From assembly GCF_003217475.1 (NCBI RefSeq), contig NZ_QJSP01000017.1:1-64000 (forward strand): a DNA stretch of 64,000 nucleotides, given 5' to 3'. Within the stretch, counting starts at the first letter, position 1; each line of letters opens with the position of its first letter. The position numbers and the translations under genes are program-made. The notes beneath the pieces are model-generated. The model saw only the letters and a program-made list of their open reading frames with translations. It was not told the DNA's origin and did not search any database. Of the stretch, positions 41,238-52,623 are shown piece by piece. Source of the DNA: Williamsia limnetica. Lineage in GTDB: Bacteria; Actinomycetota; Actinomycetes; Mycobacteriales; Mycobacteriaceae.

Positions 41238-41702
41238 CTACGCGAGTGTCGCGGCGAGAACCGCACCCAATTCATAACAAGCCTCGCGTGCTCGCCCGCT
41301 CAGCTCTGTGATCTCCAGCGGCGCGGCCGCCGCCTCCAATTCGAGTCCGGTCGCCAACTTCTGGATCGAAGTGATCGCGCCGGCGGTGTCGTTGTTCCCG
41401 TGTACCCACAGGCCATACGGTCGACCGGTCACGGACCCGAGGACCGGGTAGTACACGGTGTCGAAGAAGTGCTTGAGTGCACCGGACATGTAACCGAAAT
41501 TGGCAGGTGTACCGAACAAGAAGCCGTCCGCGGAGAGCACATCCGGCACGGTGGCGGCCAGTGCCGCGATGGGTTTGACCCGGACCCCGGAGATCTCTGG
41601 GTCGGCGGCGCCTTCGAGTACCTTTTCGAGTAGCTCACGCGTCGGCGGTGAGGGCGTGTGGTGCACGACGAGCAATGTCGGCAGCGGCGCCTCGTCAGAC
41701 AT
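41238..41702 (-). CDS. flavodoxin-fold NAD(P)H oxidoreductase
   Basis: A 154-residue flavodoxin-like protein (TLLVVHHTPSPPTRELL at the FMN phosphate site, GTPANFGYMSGALKHFFDTV). It probably binds FMN and reduces quinones or other acceptors; the substrate is unknown. The ATG at 41702 overlaps the preceding membrane-protein gene by eight bases. The stop falls in a small hairpin (arms 41233-41238 and 41242-41247) ahead of helR. Confidence 0.85.
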   Translation of the reverse strand: MSDEAPLPTLLVVHHTPSPPTRELLEKVLEGAADPEISGVRVKPIAALAATVPDVLSADGFLFGTPANFGYMSGALKHFFDTVYYPVLGSVTGRPYGLWVHGNNDTAGAITSIQKLATGLELEAAAAPLEITELSGRAREACYELGAVLAATLA

Positions 41703-42174
41703 CGGAACCTGAGTCACGTTCCTGTGCCACAGCACGTTTCATCATCTCGCGGGCGCGTGACCGATCGCCGGCGTAGTCGTAGGCACGGGCGATCCGATAG
41801 GTCGCGCGCCAGTTCCCGGGGTCCGCTTCCCACTCTGCTTTGACCGTGGCGAACAGTTCGTCGGCGGCATCGCGCTCGATCCGGCCTGATGGTCTACGGG
41901 GCAGTTCAGAGACGTCGAGTTCCTGGCCCTCTTCGTCCATCCGCCGGGCCAGTCGCTGATGAGCCAATCCGGCGCGCAGCGTTGCGACCACCATCCAGAC
42001 GCCGAGCAGGGGCAGGATCAGCACCCCGATCCCCAGGCCGATGCCGACCGGGTCGCCGCTGGTCAACAGATCGACCGCGCGGGAACCGAGCAGGACGAAG
42101 TAGAAACCCAGCACCAGCACGAGCACGCCGATCCCGATCACGATCGGTCGGGCATCTTTCGGTTTCTGGGTCAT
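41695..42174 (-). CDS. membrane protein with TPR-like tail (Rv2772c-like)
   Basis: A 159-residue protein with two hydrophobic segments (about 10-30 and 43-65) and a C-terminal helical region rich in acidic and Arg residues (WEADPGNWRATYRIARAYDY) resembling a tetratricopeptide unit. The position next to dapB matches Rv2772c. Function unknown. ATG at 42174, 13 bases after dapB. Confidence 0.8.
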   Translation of the reverse strand: MTQKPKDARPIVIGIGVLVLVLGFYFVLLGSRAVDLLTSGDPVGIGLGIGVLILPLLGVWMVVATLRAGLAHQRLARRMDEEGQELDVSELPRRPSGRIERDAADELFATVKAEWEADPGNWRATYRIARAYDYAGDRSRAREMMKRAVAQERDSGSDV

Positions 42175-42187
42175 ATGAAGGACTCGC

Positions 42188-44516
<2,329 letters not shown>

Positions 44517-44564
44517 TGCCGCACGTCCTTCCGGTCGCCGAACCAGTGCACGGCGACGGGTCAA

Positions 44565-45737
44565 CTATGCGGCCGGACCGGCAATCGCGCGCACCCAATC
44601 GTGAAATTCGGCGATATGGTGTTCGGCGGGAACGAGTGCGCCGCCACGTCGATAGGCGCGCGAACTCATACCCGGTTGCGTTCGCTCACACGCTTGGAAG
44701 TCCTGCAGATTCACGCGATGAAAAAGCTCGACCGATTTGTCCAGATCGGCGCCGGAGGCCAAAACGTCTGGGTGATATAGCCAATCACATTCCACGACTG
44801 TCTTGTCGACGGCCGTCGGGTACATCCGGTGGATGATGACGTGGTCGGGAACCAGGTTGATGAAGACCTGCGGGCGGACGGTGATCGCGTAGTACTTGCG
44901 ATCCTGCGATTCCGACAATTCCGGCAAAACGCCCAATCCGGTTGAGCCGTCGATGGTGAAGCCGTCGATGCCCTCACCGAACGCCGCGCCATGGCCGACG
45001 TAGTACTGGGCAGCGAGTCCGTCGGCGAACTCGGGAAGCACCTCGGTCAGCTCGGGATGGATGGTGGCGCAGTGATAACACTCCATGAAGTTCTCGATGA
45101 TCAGTTTCCAGTTCGACGCCACCTCATAGCGCTCTCGCCTGCCCAGTACCAGCTGATCGACCTCGTATCGCTCGATCGACTCCGCGTCGCCCAAACGCTC
45201 GGTCACAGCACCTTCGACGGACTCGGCGAACGAGGCTGGGTCGTCGGCCAAGCAGACCCACACGTACCCGAGCCACTCCTGTGTCGCGACGGCGATGAGA
45301 CCGTATGCCGTACGGTCGATCTCCCCCAGGTCGGCGAGGTTGGGCGCTGCCACCAATGCGCCGTCGAGTCCGTAGGTCCACGCGTGGTAGGAGCACTGCA
45401 GGTTGCGGCGCACCTGCCCCTCGGATTCGGTACACACCAATGCCCCGCGATGACGGCAGCTGTTGAGGAAGGCACGCAATCGGCCATCGCGACCGCGTAC
45501 GATCATCACACTTTCCCGCCCCACCATCACCGTCTTGAAACTGCCGGTGTTCGGCAGGTCGGCGGCGAGCACCGCACAGAACCACATCTGCTCGAAGATG
45601 GTCGCCTGTTCGGCGGCAAAGTAATTCGGATCGGTGTACGCCTGCCCTCCCAGGGTCGGCAGCAGCGCGCGGTCACCGGAGGCCGCCACCGCCGTACCCG
45701 AGTCGTGTTGATCCTGTTGAGATCCCGAAATCGTCAT
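44565..45737 (-). CDS. Rieske oxygenase alpha subunit, quaternary-ammonium type (GbcA/CntA-like)
   Basis: A 390-residue Rieske non-heme iron oxygenase. The 2Fe-2S site has C94, H96, C115 and H118 ([17 protein letters not shown]). The catalytic iron has H222 and H227 in [16 protein letters not shown]. The residue bridging the two centres is Glu (E219) instead of the usual Asp, as in carnitine monooxygenase CntA and related betaine demethylases. It probably removes an N-methyl group as formaldehyde from glycine betaine or a similar compound. The ATG overlaps the sarcosine oxidase stop by four bases. Confidence 0.85.
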   Translation of the reverse strand: MTISGSQQDQHDSGTAVAASGDRALLPTLGGQAYTDPNYFAAEQATIFEQMWFCAVLAADLPNTGSFKTVMVGRESVMIVRGRDGRLRAFLNSCRHRGALVCTESEGQVRRNLQCSYHAWTYGLDGALVAAPNLADLGEIDRTAYGLIAVATQEWLGYVWVCLADDPASFAESVEGAVTERLGDAESIERYEVDQLVLGRRERYEVASNWKLIIENFMECYHCATIHPELTEVLPEFADGLAAQYYVGHGAAFGEGIDGFTIDGSTGLGVLPELSESQDRKYYAITVRPQVFINLVPDHVIIHRMYPTAVDKTVVECDWLYHPDVLASGADLDKSVELFHRVNLQDFQACERTQPGMSSRAYRRGGALVPAEHHIAEFHDWVRAIAGPAA

Positions 45738-46876
45738 ACGTCGGCCAGCCTGTTCGGGTCGAAGAGGTCGATGGGATGGTCGGTGACGCCATCGATTGCG
45801 AGATCCGCGAGAATCTCGCCCACCACCGGGACGAACTTGAACCCGTGTCCGGAGAATCCGCAGGCGACGGTGACATTGCGGTGACCGGGGTGCCGTGCGA
45901 TGACGAAGTTCTCATCAGGGGTGGTCGAGTACATGCAGGTCGCGGTATCCAATACCGACCCTGTCAATCCGGGCAGCAACCGACCCACCCGTTCGACCAT
46001 CGCCTCGATCTCGTGTCGATGCACCGTTCGGTCGATTGTCTCCGGCGTGCAATCCTCGCCTTTGCGGAAGAATGCGACCTTGGCACCCCCGCCGGGTCCA
46101 TCGATGGGCGGGAACCCGTAGATCTGTTCGAACCCGTCCGTCTCGTGAATGTAGATCGGGCCCCCGTCCATCGGCGCCGATTCCGCCACGGGAGCGATCC
46201 AATACATCACCTGCCGCTCGATTCGGATGGGAATTCCTATGTCAGCGAGCAGCTTCGGCGCCCAGGCACCGGGGCACACCACCAACTGGGCGGCACGATA
46301 CGTCCCCGCCTCCGTGGTCACGAGTACACCGTCGCCGGTGTCCGACCACAACGTGACCGGTTCGCCGAAGTGCAGTTCGGCGCCGGCCTGCTGCGCGAGG
46401 CCGATGTGCGCCTGCACGGTGGACTCGGGGCGGGCGAAGCCGGCCATGCGTTCATACACAGCCATGTGTCCTGGAGCCGGGTCGAAGGCAGGAAAGCGCC
46501 GATGCACCTCACGGTCGGTCAGCACCTCGTGTGCCAGACCCCACTGCTCCGAGGCCCGGCGGGAGCCCGAGAATGTCATGGACTCCTCGGGTCCCATGAA
46601 GAGGCCGCCGGTGATCGAGTAGACATCGATTTCGCTGTCCTGCTTCAGCTTCTCCCACAGTTCGTATGAGCGGAGGAGCAGCGGAACATAAGCTGGATCC
46701 TCGAAATACGACTGCCTGATGATGCGGGATCCGCCGTGGCTGGAACCCTGATCATGGGCCGGGGTGAATCGCTCGAGACCCAAGACTCGCGCGCCACGGG
46801 ACGCCAGGTGGTAGGCAGCCGCGGATCCCATCCCGCCGAGGCCCAGCACGATGACGTCATAGGTCGTGTTGTTCAA
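45734..46876 (-). CDS. monomeric sarcosine oxidase / N-methyl amino acid oxidase
   Basis: A 380-residue flavin amine oxidase. The FAD motif GLGGMG is at 12-17, [21 protein letters not shown] is a conserved substrate region, and C314 in [11 protein letters not shown] is the residue that carries covalent FAD in monomeric sarcosine oxidases. It would oxidise sarcosine to glycine and formaldehyde, releasing H2O2. Translation likely starts at TTG 46876, which overlaps the dimethylglycine oxidase stop (TTGA); this gives the family length. An upstream open frame overlaps that gene and is rejected. Confidence 0.86.
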   Translation of the reverse strand: MNNTTYDVIVLGLGGMGSAAAYHLASRGARVLGLERFTPAHDQGSSHGGSRIIRQSYFEDPAYVPLLLRSYELWEKLKQDSEIDVYSITGGLFMGPEESMTFSGSRRASEQWGLAHEVLTDREVHRRFPAFDPAPGHMAVYERMAGFARPESTVQAHIGLAQQAGAELHFGEPVTLWSDTGDGVLVTTEAGTYRAAQLVVCPGAWAPKLLADIGIPIRIERQVMYWIAPVAESAPMDGGPIYIHETDGFEQIYGFPPIDGPGGGAKVAFFRKGEDCTPETIDRTVHRHEIEAMVERVGRLLPGLTGSVLDTATCMYSTTPDENFVIARHPGHRNVTVACGFSGHGFKFVPVVGEILADLAIDGVTDHPIDLFDPNRLADV

Positions 46877-49371
46877 CCGTTCACTCCGATCAGTCCTTTG
46901 ACCCGATCGCCTGCCGGATCGACGAGCACCGGTTCTGAGACGACGAAGGCGAGGGGGCGCCCGAAGTACTCGATGCTCACCCGGTCGCCGACGTCGATCC
47001 CCGGTGCCACCTTGGCGTACGCGACGGTTCTTCCGACCGTGGGCGAGAACGCGGCCGAGGTGACGTGACCGACCACTGCACCGTCCAGGAGAACGGGCTC
47101 GCCACCGAGGACGATGGCATCCGGGTCGAGGGCCACCACCGTCTGTAACCGACACCGGATCGGACGTTGCGCGAGGGCTTCCCGACCGAGAAACGCGTGC
47201 TTGCGGCCGACTGCGAATCCTATTCCCGCCTCGTCCGGGGTCATCTCGGCACTCATGTCATGTCCCCATGAGCGATAACCCTTTTCGATGCGGAGCACGT
47301 CGAGGGCACTACGTCCGGCCAGGACGGCACCGACCGGCTCCCCGGCCTCCGCGAGGCGGTCCCACAAGCGAAGTCCGTCGGCGTTGTCGGCGTATATCTC
47401 CCATCCCAGCTCCCCTACGTACGAGATGCGCATCAGGGTGACGGCAACACCGGCGATGGTGGCCTGGGCAGCCTTGTAGTAGCCGAGCGTGTTGTCGCGC
47501 AATTCGATCGAGCACAACGGTGCCACCAGATCCCGGGATCGCGGCCCCCAGACACCGATGCAGCAGGTCGACGCCGTGATGTCGGTGATCGTGACCTCTT
47601 CCGAGCCGCGGCGCCGACCCAACCAGTCGATGTCCATCGGGCCGTTGATCCCGAGTTGGAAATGATCATCCCCCAACCGCGCGACGGTCACGTCGCTGCG
47701 TACGCCACCGCGGTCGTCGAGCAATAGCGCGTAGACCACGGTTCCGACCGGGCGATCGACGGTGCGGGTCAGCAGTCCACTGAGGAAGGTCGCCGCGTCC
47801 GGTCCCCTCACCTCGATCCTCATGAGCGAAGTCATGTCGAACAACCCCACGCGCGCCCTGGTTGCCGCGGCTTCCGCGAGAACTGTCGGTGACCAATGCC
47901 GTTGCGCCCAGGCGTCGGCCGGGTAGGGCTGTCGAGCATCGACGAGGTTGGCGTTCGACTCGTACCAGGCGGGTCGTTCCCACTGCCGACCTACATGGAA
48001 GACGGCGCCGGCAGCAACCTGGCGGGCATGGAAAGGGCTGACGGCGACGCCGCGTTGTACCGAGCGCGGTTCCCGTGGATGAATGATGTCGTACACCTCC
48101 ACAAACGCTTGCGCGCTCGTGTCCGCCACATAATCGGGCTGCACCTGCGCGTCGGTGAACCGGGCGAGGTCGCAGCCGTGCACGTCGACGTCGGGGGTGC
48201 CGTGGGTGATCCACTGCGCCATGGTCTTCGCCACTCCCGCCGAGTGGGTGACCCACACCGCCTCGGCGACCCAGAAGCCCTCGAGGCCGGGATGTTCGCC
48301 CATCATCGGTCCGCCGTCGGGGGTGAAAGAAAAGATGCCGTTGAAGCCGTCGACGACTTCGGCGGAGGCGACGCCCGGCAAGATGCGCACGGTCTCTGCC
48401 CACGCCGGGTCGAAATCCTTTGCGGTGAAGGGCAACATCGATGGCATGGATTCGGCGGCGGTGGCCTCGTAGAGCCGGTCCATGTCGACCGGCATCGGTC
48501 GGTGGCCGTAATAGCCGATGCCGATCTGATCACCGTGCTGACGGTAGTAGAGATCTGCATCCTGATGCCGCAGTATCGGCAGCGTGGCGTCGGCGTGGCC
48601 CCGGCCGGCGTCCGGATAGGCCGCAAGTGACTCCACGACAGAGGTTTTCGCATACTGGTGACCCATCGGTACCAGGGGTACCACCAGACCGACGAGGTCG
48701 CCGAGTTGCGCTCCCCAGAACCCGGCACAGGATACGACGACGTCAGCGTCGAAGACACGGTCGGCCGTCCTGACCCCCGTCACCGAACCGCCGCGTTGCA
48801 GTACCTCGACGACCACCTGATCACCGACGAAGACCGCGCCACGGTCGATGGCACGATTCATCTGCGCGGTGATCGCCGCGGGAGCTCCGGCCAGCCCATC
48901 GGTCGGCGTGTGCAGACCACCGAGGATCACTGTGGGATCGAGCAAGGGGTGCAGAGCGGCACACTCGTCGGGTGAGATCAGTTCGGCAGGAATCCCAGCC
49001 GCCTTGGCCCAACCTTCTTTGCGGGCCAGCTCGGCCAGACGCTGGGGCGTGGTCGCGACCTCCAGACCCCCGACGGCGTTGTACGACAAGCCACCCGGCT
49101 GGTTGAGTGATCCGAACTTCTTTGCGGTGTATTGCGCGAAGCCGGACATCGTCCGGGAGACGTTGGTCTGGAACACGAGTCCGGGCGCATGCGAACTCGA
49201 GCCTCCTGTCATCGCTGTCGTCCCGGGCACCAGAGGCCCGCGGTCGAGGACTGTCACGTCGCAGTGGCCCAGTGCCGTCAGCTCGTCGGCAAGAGACGAA
49301 CCGACCACTCCTGCGCCGATGATGAGGTATCGCGGTTGTCCCACCAGAAGTCTCCCAATCTTGCTGACCAT
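46873..49371 (-). CDS. dimethylglycine oxidase
   Basis: An 832-residue two-domain enzyme of full dimethylglycine oxidase size. The N-terminal FAD domain has [10 protein letters not shown] at 17-26, and H61 in [12 protein letters not shown] aligns with the His that carries covalent FAD in Arthrobacter. The C-terminal part (from about 430) is a GcvT-like folate domain that captures the methyl carbon as methylene-THF. It converts dimethylglycine to sarcosine. The ATG at 49371 gives family length. It is the first gene of its strand run and has two predicted IclR operators upstream. Confidence 0.88.
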   Translation of the reverse strand: MVSKIGRLLVGQPRYLIIGAGVVGSSLADELTALGHCDVTVLDRGPLVPGTTAMTGGSSSHAPGLVFQTNVSRTMSGFAQYTAKKFGSLNQPGGLSYNAVGGLEVATTPQRLAELARKEGWAKAAGIPAELISPDECAALHPLLDPTVILGGLHTPTDGLAGAPAAITAQMNRAIDRGAVFVGDQVVVEVLQRGGSVTGVRTADRVFDADVVVSCAGFWGAQLGDLVGLVVPLVPMGHQYAKTSVVESLAAYPDAGRGHADATLPILRHQDADLYYRQHGDQIGIGYYGHRPMPVDMDRLYEATAAESMPSMLPFTAKDFDPAWAETVRILPGVASAEVVDGFNGIFSFTPDGGPMMGEHPGLEGFWVAEAVWVTHSAGVAKTMAQWITHGTPDVDVHGCDLARFTDAQVQPDYVADTSAQAFVEVYDIIHPREPRSVQRGVAVSPFHARQVAAGAVFHVGRQWERPAWYESNANLVDARQPYPADAWAQRHWSPTVLAEAAATRARVGLFDMTSLMRIEVRGPDAATFLSGLLTRTVDRPVGTVVYALLLDDRGGVRSDVTVARLGDDHFQLGINGPMDIDWLGRRRGSEEVTITDITASTCCIGVWGPRSRDLVAPLCSIELRDNTLGYYKAAQATIAGVAVTLMRISYVGELGWEIYADNADGLRLWDRLAEAGEPVGAVLAGRSALDVLRIEKGYRSWGHDMSAEMTPDEAGIGFAVGRKHAFLGREALAQRPIRCRLQTVVALDPDAIVLGGEPVLLDGAVVGHVTSAAFSPTVGRTVAYAKVAPGIDVGDRVSIEYFGRPLAFVVSEPVLVDPAGDRVKGLIGVNG

Positions 49372-49387
49372 CGAAGCAGGACCACTT

Positions 49388-49404
49388 GTTGCGCTATATG
49401 CAAC
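49388..49404. promoter_or_regulatory. predicted IclR operator 1
   Basis: GTTGC-GCTATAT-GCAAC, a perfect 17-base inverted repeat, lies 17 bases ahead of the dimethylglycine oxidase ATG. The same spacing and arms recur at 49407 and 50409 around the iclR gene. Confidence 0.7.
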
Positions 49405-49406
49405 AC

Positions 49407-49423
49407 GTTGTTCCCTACGCAAC
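49407..49423. promoter_or_regulatory. predicted IclR operator 2
   Basis: GTTGT-TCCCTAC-GCAAC has one mismatch in the left arm relative to the other sites. It lies three bases beyond operator 1, giving a tandem pair ahead of dimethylglycine oxidase. The repeat phase is 19 bases centre to centre, about two helical turns. Confidence 0.6.
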
Positions 49424-49488
49424 AAATGGTGAGCCCGGGTGTGCCCCGGTGTCAAGCCGACAAGCTCGAACCGAGACCGAGACCTCGA

Positions 49489-50268
49489 TCAACCGGGAAA
49501 GCCGATCCGCCGGCTGACCTCGAGCGCCGCTTCCCTGACCCGGGGAGCCAGCAGCTCCATGGCGTCCGGTGTCAGACGGAAACTCGGGCCCGAAATACTG
49601 AGCGCAGCAACAACATCCCGCGTGTGATCACGCACCGGTGCGGCAATCGCGTTGAGGCCCTCCTCGAGTTCCTCCACCGCAGCCGACCAACCTCGTGCAG
49701 CGATGACGAGCAGTTCGTCGCGCAAGGCGTCTCGTCCGACGATCGTCCGATCGGTGAAACGCTCGAGCGTTTCGTCAAGCGCAACTCCGAGTTCCGAATC
49801 GGTCAGCGCGGACAGCAACACTTTTCCGCTGGAGGTGGCATGGGCAGGCGAACTCTGCCCTACCCACGTGCGCAGGGCAATACCCGAGGGGCCGCTGGAT
49901 TCGGTGATATTGATGGCGCGGTCGCCCTCGAGAATTGCCAGGTTCACCGTCTCGCCCACTTCTGCCGCCAGCGGCTCGCAGACGTCACGGCTTTCTTTCC
50001 CGAGGTCCCGGGTCGCCATCGTCGCTCCGGCGAGTCGTACCAGCGTGAACCCGAGCCGGTACTTCCCCCGGTCGGCCAATTGCTCGACGAAGCCCCTGGC
50101 CTCGAGGACGGAAACCAATCGGGACACCGTCGACTTGTGGACACCCAGGGTGTCGGCGATGTCGGAGACTCCGCCCTGCCCCTCCCGGGCCAGGATCTCG
50201 AGGACCTGGAGCGCGCGGTCGACCGACTGGATCGACGCGGGTCGGGTTTCGTTCTCGGCATCAGTCAT
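49489..50268 (-). CDS. IclR-family transcriptional regulator
   Basis: A 259-residue IclR regulator. An N-terminal winged helix (about 15-65, VSDIADTLGVHKSTVSRLVS) and a C-terminal GAF-like effector domain are present (ATSSGKVLLSAL, GWSAAVEELEEGLNAIAAPV). It probably controls the N-methyl-amine genes on both sides, binding the three GTTGC-N7-GCAAC sites. The ATG at 50268 has AGGGTG seven bases ahead. Confidence 0.9.
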   Translation of the reverse strand: MTDAENETRPASIQSVDRALQVLEILAREGQGGVSDIADTLGVHKSTVSRLVSVLEARGFVEQLADRGKYRLGFTLVRLAGATMATRDLGKESRDVCEPLAAEVGETVNLAILEGDRAINITESSGPSGIALRTWVGQSSPAHATSSGKVLLSALTDSELGVALDETLERFTDRTIVGRDALRDELLVIAARGWSAAVEELEEGLNAIAAPVRDHTRDVVAALSISGPSFRLTPDAMELLAPRVREAALEVSRRIGFPG

Positions 50269-50408
50269 CACCGTTCACCCTAATCGGACGCCTGTAGCCC
50301 CCCACGACGACCCGTTCCGCACCCATGCGCACGGGTAATGCAAAACACGCGCCCCGGCGCTTGACGACGGAGCCCATGGCTGCCAATCTGTTGCGCATGA
50401 CGATTTTT

Positions 50409-50425
50409 GTTGCAACCTACGCAAC
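50409..50425. promoter_or_regulatory. predicted IclR operator 3
   Basis: GTTGC-AACCTAC-GCAAC, a perfect 17-base inverted repeat, lies 37 bases ahead of the Rieske ferredoxin gene, between it and the divergent iclR. Sharing the motif with the dimethylglycine oxidase promoter supports a single regulon. Confidence 0.7.
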
Positions 50426-50462
50426 TTGTCATCGCAGATAACCCTGACTTCGCGAGGCCGCC

Positions 50463-50813
50463 ATGACTCTTCTCCCCCAGCAAGACCTCACCCACTTCCT
50501 GGTCGCGACCACCGACGCCCTCCCCGCGGGTGAGGTCATACGGGTGACACCGCCGGGCCGGGCACCCATCGCGGTGTTCCACACCAGCGACGGCGTATTC
50601 GCCATCGACGACACCTGCACCCATCAAGACACCTCCCTCGCCGACGGTTGGGTCGAGGACTGCGCTGTGGAGTGCCCTCTTCACGAGGCCTGTTTCGACC
50701 TGAGGACGGGGATGCCGTCCGGCCCACCCGCCAAGCTGCCGGTCCGCACGCATCAGACCGTCGTCGACGGCGGGAGCATCTATCTGCGTCTGAGCAGGCC
50801 CGACGCCGCATGA
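50463..50813 (+). CDS. Rieske [2Fe-2S] ferredoxin
   Basis: A 116-residue Rieske ferredoxin. The cluster ligands are C52 and H54 (TCTHQD) and C71 and H74 (CPLHEACFDL). It should pass electrons from the adjacent FAD reductase to a terminal oxygenase, most likely the Rieske alpha subunit at 44565. The ATG at 50463 has GAGG six bases upstream. Its stop overlaps the start of the reductase (ATGA). Confidence 0.88.
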   Translation: MTLLPQQDLTHFLVATTDALPAGEVIRVTPPGRAPIAVFHTSDGVFAIDDTCTHQDTSLADGWVEDCAVECPLHEACFDLRTGMPSGPPAKLPVRTHQTVVDGGSIYLRLSRPDAA

Positions 50814-52030
50814 GTGGTGAGGGCGTACCACCACCTCTTGCCGCATCGGTCGCGATCGTCGGGGCTTCGCTGGCCGGCTTGTCCACCGCGCGCGAACTCA
50901 GGACGCTCGGCCACACCGGACCGGTCACCTTGATCGGCGCCGAGAACCACTACGCGTACGATCGCCCTCCACTGTCGAAAAGCATTCTGCAACAGACTGA
51001 GTCGACCGAATCGCTGATGCTCGCCGATTCCGATGACCAGAGCGCTTTCACCTGGCGGCTCGGCGCCCGGGCCGCCGGCCTCCGCCACACAGACACCGGA
51101 CACGAGGTCGAACTCGCAGACGGAGGCACGGTGGAAGCCCACGCCGTGATCGCAGCCACCGGTGCCCGCGCACGCACCCTGATCGGAGCGGACCTTGCCG
51201 GGGTGCACACGCTACGGACCCTGGACGACGCCGCCGCACTGGCAGAGTCCTTGCGCCACGGCACGAATGTCGTGGTCATCGGCGCCGGATTCATCGGATG
51301 CGAAGTGGCGTCCAGCTCGGTTGCCCTGGGCAAGAACGTGACCATAGTCGAGGCATCGACGACGCCCGGCGCTGCGATTCTGGGGCCGGAACTGGCGGCC
51401 CGCCTACATCGCAGGCACGCCGCGCACGGCGTGCGTCTGCTCACCGGCGCCGCGATCGACACCATCAACGGATCCGAACGCGTCGAATCGGTGACCCTCG
51501 CGGATGGCAGCGAGTTGCCCGCCGACGTGGTAGTCATCGGGATCGGCGCCGTTCCGAACACCGAATGGCTGACGGCGTCCGGCGTGGCCCTCGACGCCGG
51601 GATCTTGACGGACGCCGACTGCGCCACCGCGGTGGCCGGGGTCTACGCGGTGGGCGACTGCGCCCGTGTCCACGATCCCAAGACCGGGCTGCACCTGCGC
51701 CAAGAACACTGGTCGGGCGCACTCGACCACTCGCGTCGTGCAGCTCGCCGACTGCTCGGCCTGCCTGCGCCGAAAACTGTCGCCCCATACTTCTGGTCGG
51801 ATCAGTACGGCGCCAGACTGCAGGTCAGCGGCGCAGTACCGACTGGCACGGCTCCCGTCTACCTCGACGGCGGACCGGATACGGACTCCTTCGTCGCGAC
51901 GTTCGGCGCAGACCCCGAACCCTCGGCAGTGGTGGCATTGGACGGTGGACGTCTGTTCACGCGGCTGCGCAAAGAACTCGACCGTTCAGAAGACCGGCGC
52001 CGAGCCGCGCAGATGGTCGAACACCAATGA
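50810..52030 (+). CDS. FAD-dependent ferredoxin reductase (BphA4-like)
   Basis: A 406-residue NAD(P)H:ferredoxin reductase of the oxygenase-linked type. The FAD motif VAIVGASLAG is at 14-23, a second nucleotide fold is VVVIGAGFIGCEVA near 150, and VYAVGDCARVHD binds the flavin. It reduces the Rieske ferredoxin. The ATG overlaps the ferredoxin stop by four bases. The last 45 bases overlap the convergent Lrp gene. Confidence 0.88.
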   Translation: MSGEGVPPPLAASVAIVGASLAGLSTARELRTLGHTGPVTLIGAENHYAYDRPPLSKSILQQTESTESLMLADSDDQSAFTWRLGARAAGLRHTDTGHEVELADGGTVEAHAVIAATGARARTLIGADLAGVHTLRTLDDAAALAESLRHGTNVVVIGAGFIGCEVASSSVALGKNVTIVEASTTPGAAILGPELAARLHRRHAAHGVRLLTGAAIDTINGSERVESVTLADGSELPADVVVIGIGAVPNTEWLTASGVALDAGILTDADCATAVAGVYAVGDCARVHDPKTGLHLRQEHWSGALDHSRRAARRLLGLPAPKTVAPYFWSDQYGARLQVSGAVPTGTAPVYLDGGPDTDSFVATFGADPEPSAVVALDGGRLFTRLRKELDRSEDRRRAAQMVEHQ

Positions 52031-52474
52031 CGTCGTGGTTCCCGACACCTCGGGCCGAGAGTTGAGCATCTCGACGAATTGACGCAGGCTCTCGGTGTCC
52101 GCGGTGGCGACGTGCAGTAGGTAGTCGTCGGCGCCCGCCAGGAAGAACACGTCGATCACGTCGTCCTTCTGACCGATCTCTGCGACGAAGCGGCGGATCT
52201 GCCCACGCGCATCGGATTGCAGGGTGACCGCCACCATCGCCCGCAGGGGCCTGCCCACCGCGGCCGGATCGATGTCGGCGAAAAATCCGCGCACGACGCC
52301 GAGCTCGATCAGTCGGCGGATCCGACCGTGGCACGTCGACGCTGCGATTCCCACCTCGGCAGCCAGTGCGCTGTTCGACGCACGGGCGTCGGCCTGGAGC
52401 AGGGTCAACAGGCGTCGGTCGATGTCGTCGAGGCCCGGCGTCCGGGCCCGAATATTATTCGGCTCGAGTGCCAT
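51986..52474 (-). CDS. Lrp/AsnC-family regulator (AldR-like)
   Basis: A 162-residue Lrp/AsnC protein: N-terminal helix-turn-helix (DRRLLTLLQADARASNSALA, AEVGIAASTCHGRIRRL) and a C-terminal RAM effector domain (VDVFFLAGADDYLLHVATAD-like). It is divergent from ald, as is Rv2779c (AldR), which represses ald in M. tuberculosis; the same job is inferred. The ATG is at 52474. Its 3' end overlaps the reductase gene by 45 bases on the other strand. Confidence 0.9.
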   Translation of the reverse strand: MALEPNNIRARTPGLDDIDRRLLTLLQADARASNSALAAEVGIAASTCHGRIRRLIELGVVRGFFADIDPAAVGRPLRAMVAVTLQSDARGQIRRFVAEIGQKDDVIDVFFLAGADDYLLHVATADTESLRQFVEMLNSRPEVSGTTTSLVFDHLRGSAPVF

Positions 52475-52494
52475 GACGGCGCCTTTCCATGAAG

Positions 52495-52526
52495 AATTCT
52501 CCCCAATACTACGACTGCGGAGAATT
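52495..52526. promoter_or_regulatory. AT-rich inverted repeat in the lrp-ald gap, candidate Lrp operator
   Basis: AATTCTCC (52495-52502) is repeated in inverse as GGAGAATT (52519-52526), 24 bases centre to centre. It lies in the 149-base gap between the Lrp-type gene and ald. The surrounding sequence is unusually AT-rich for this genome. Lrp-family proteins often bind such spaced half-sites. Confidence 0.5.
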
Positions 52527-52623
52527 ATATTCAGATGTATTGCGGCTTTCCCGACGTTTGTTCACGCTGGAACACACACCGAGCCCGTCCAGTCGAGGCC
52601 CGTCCAGTCAAGGAGAGTCAGCC

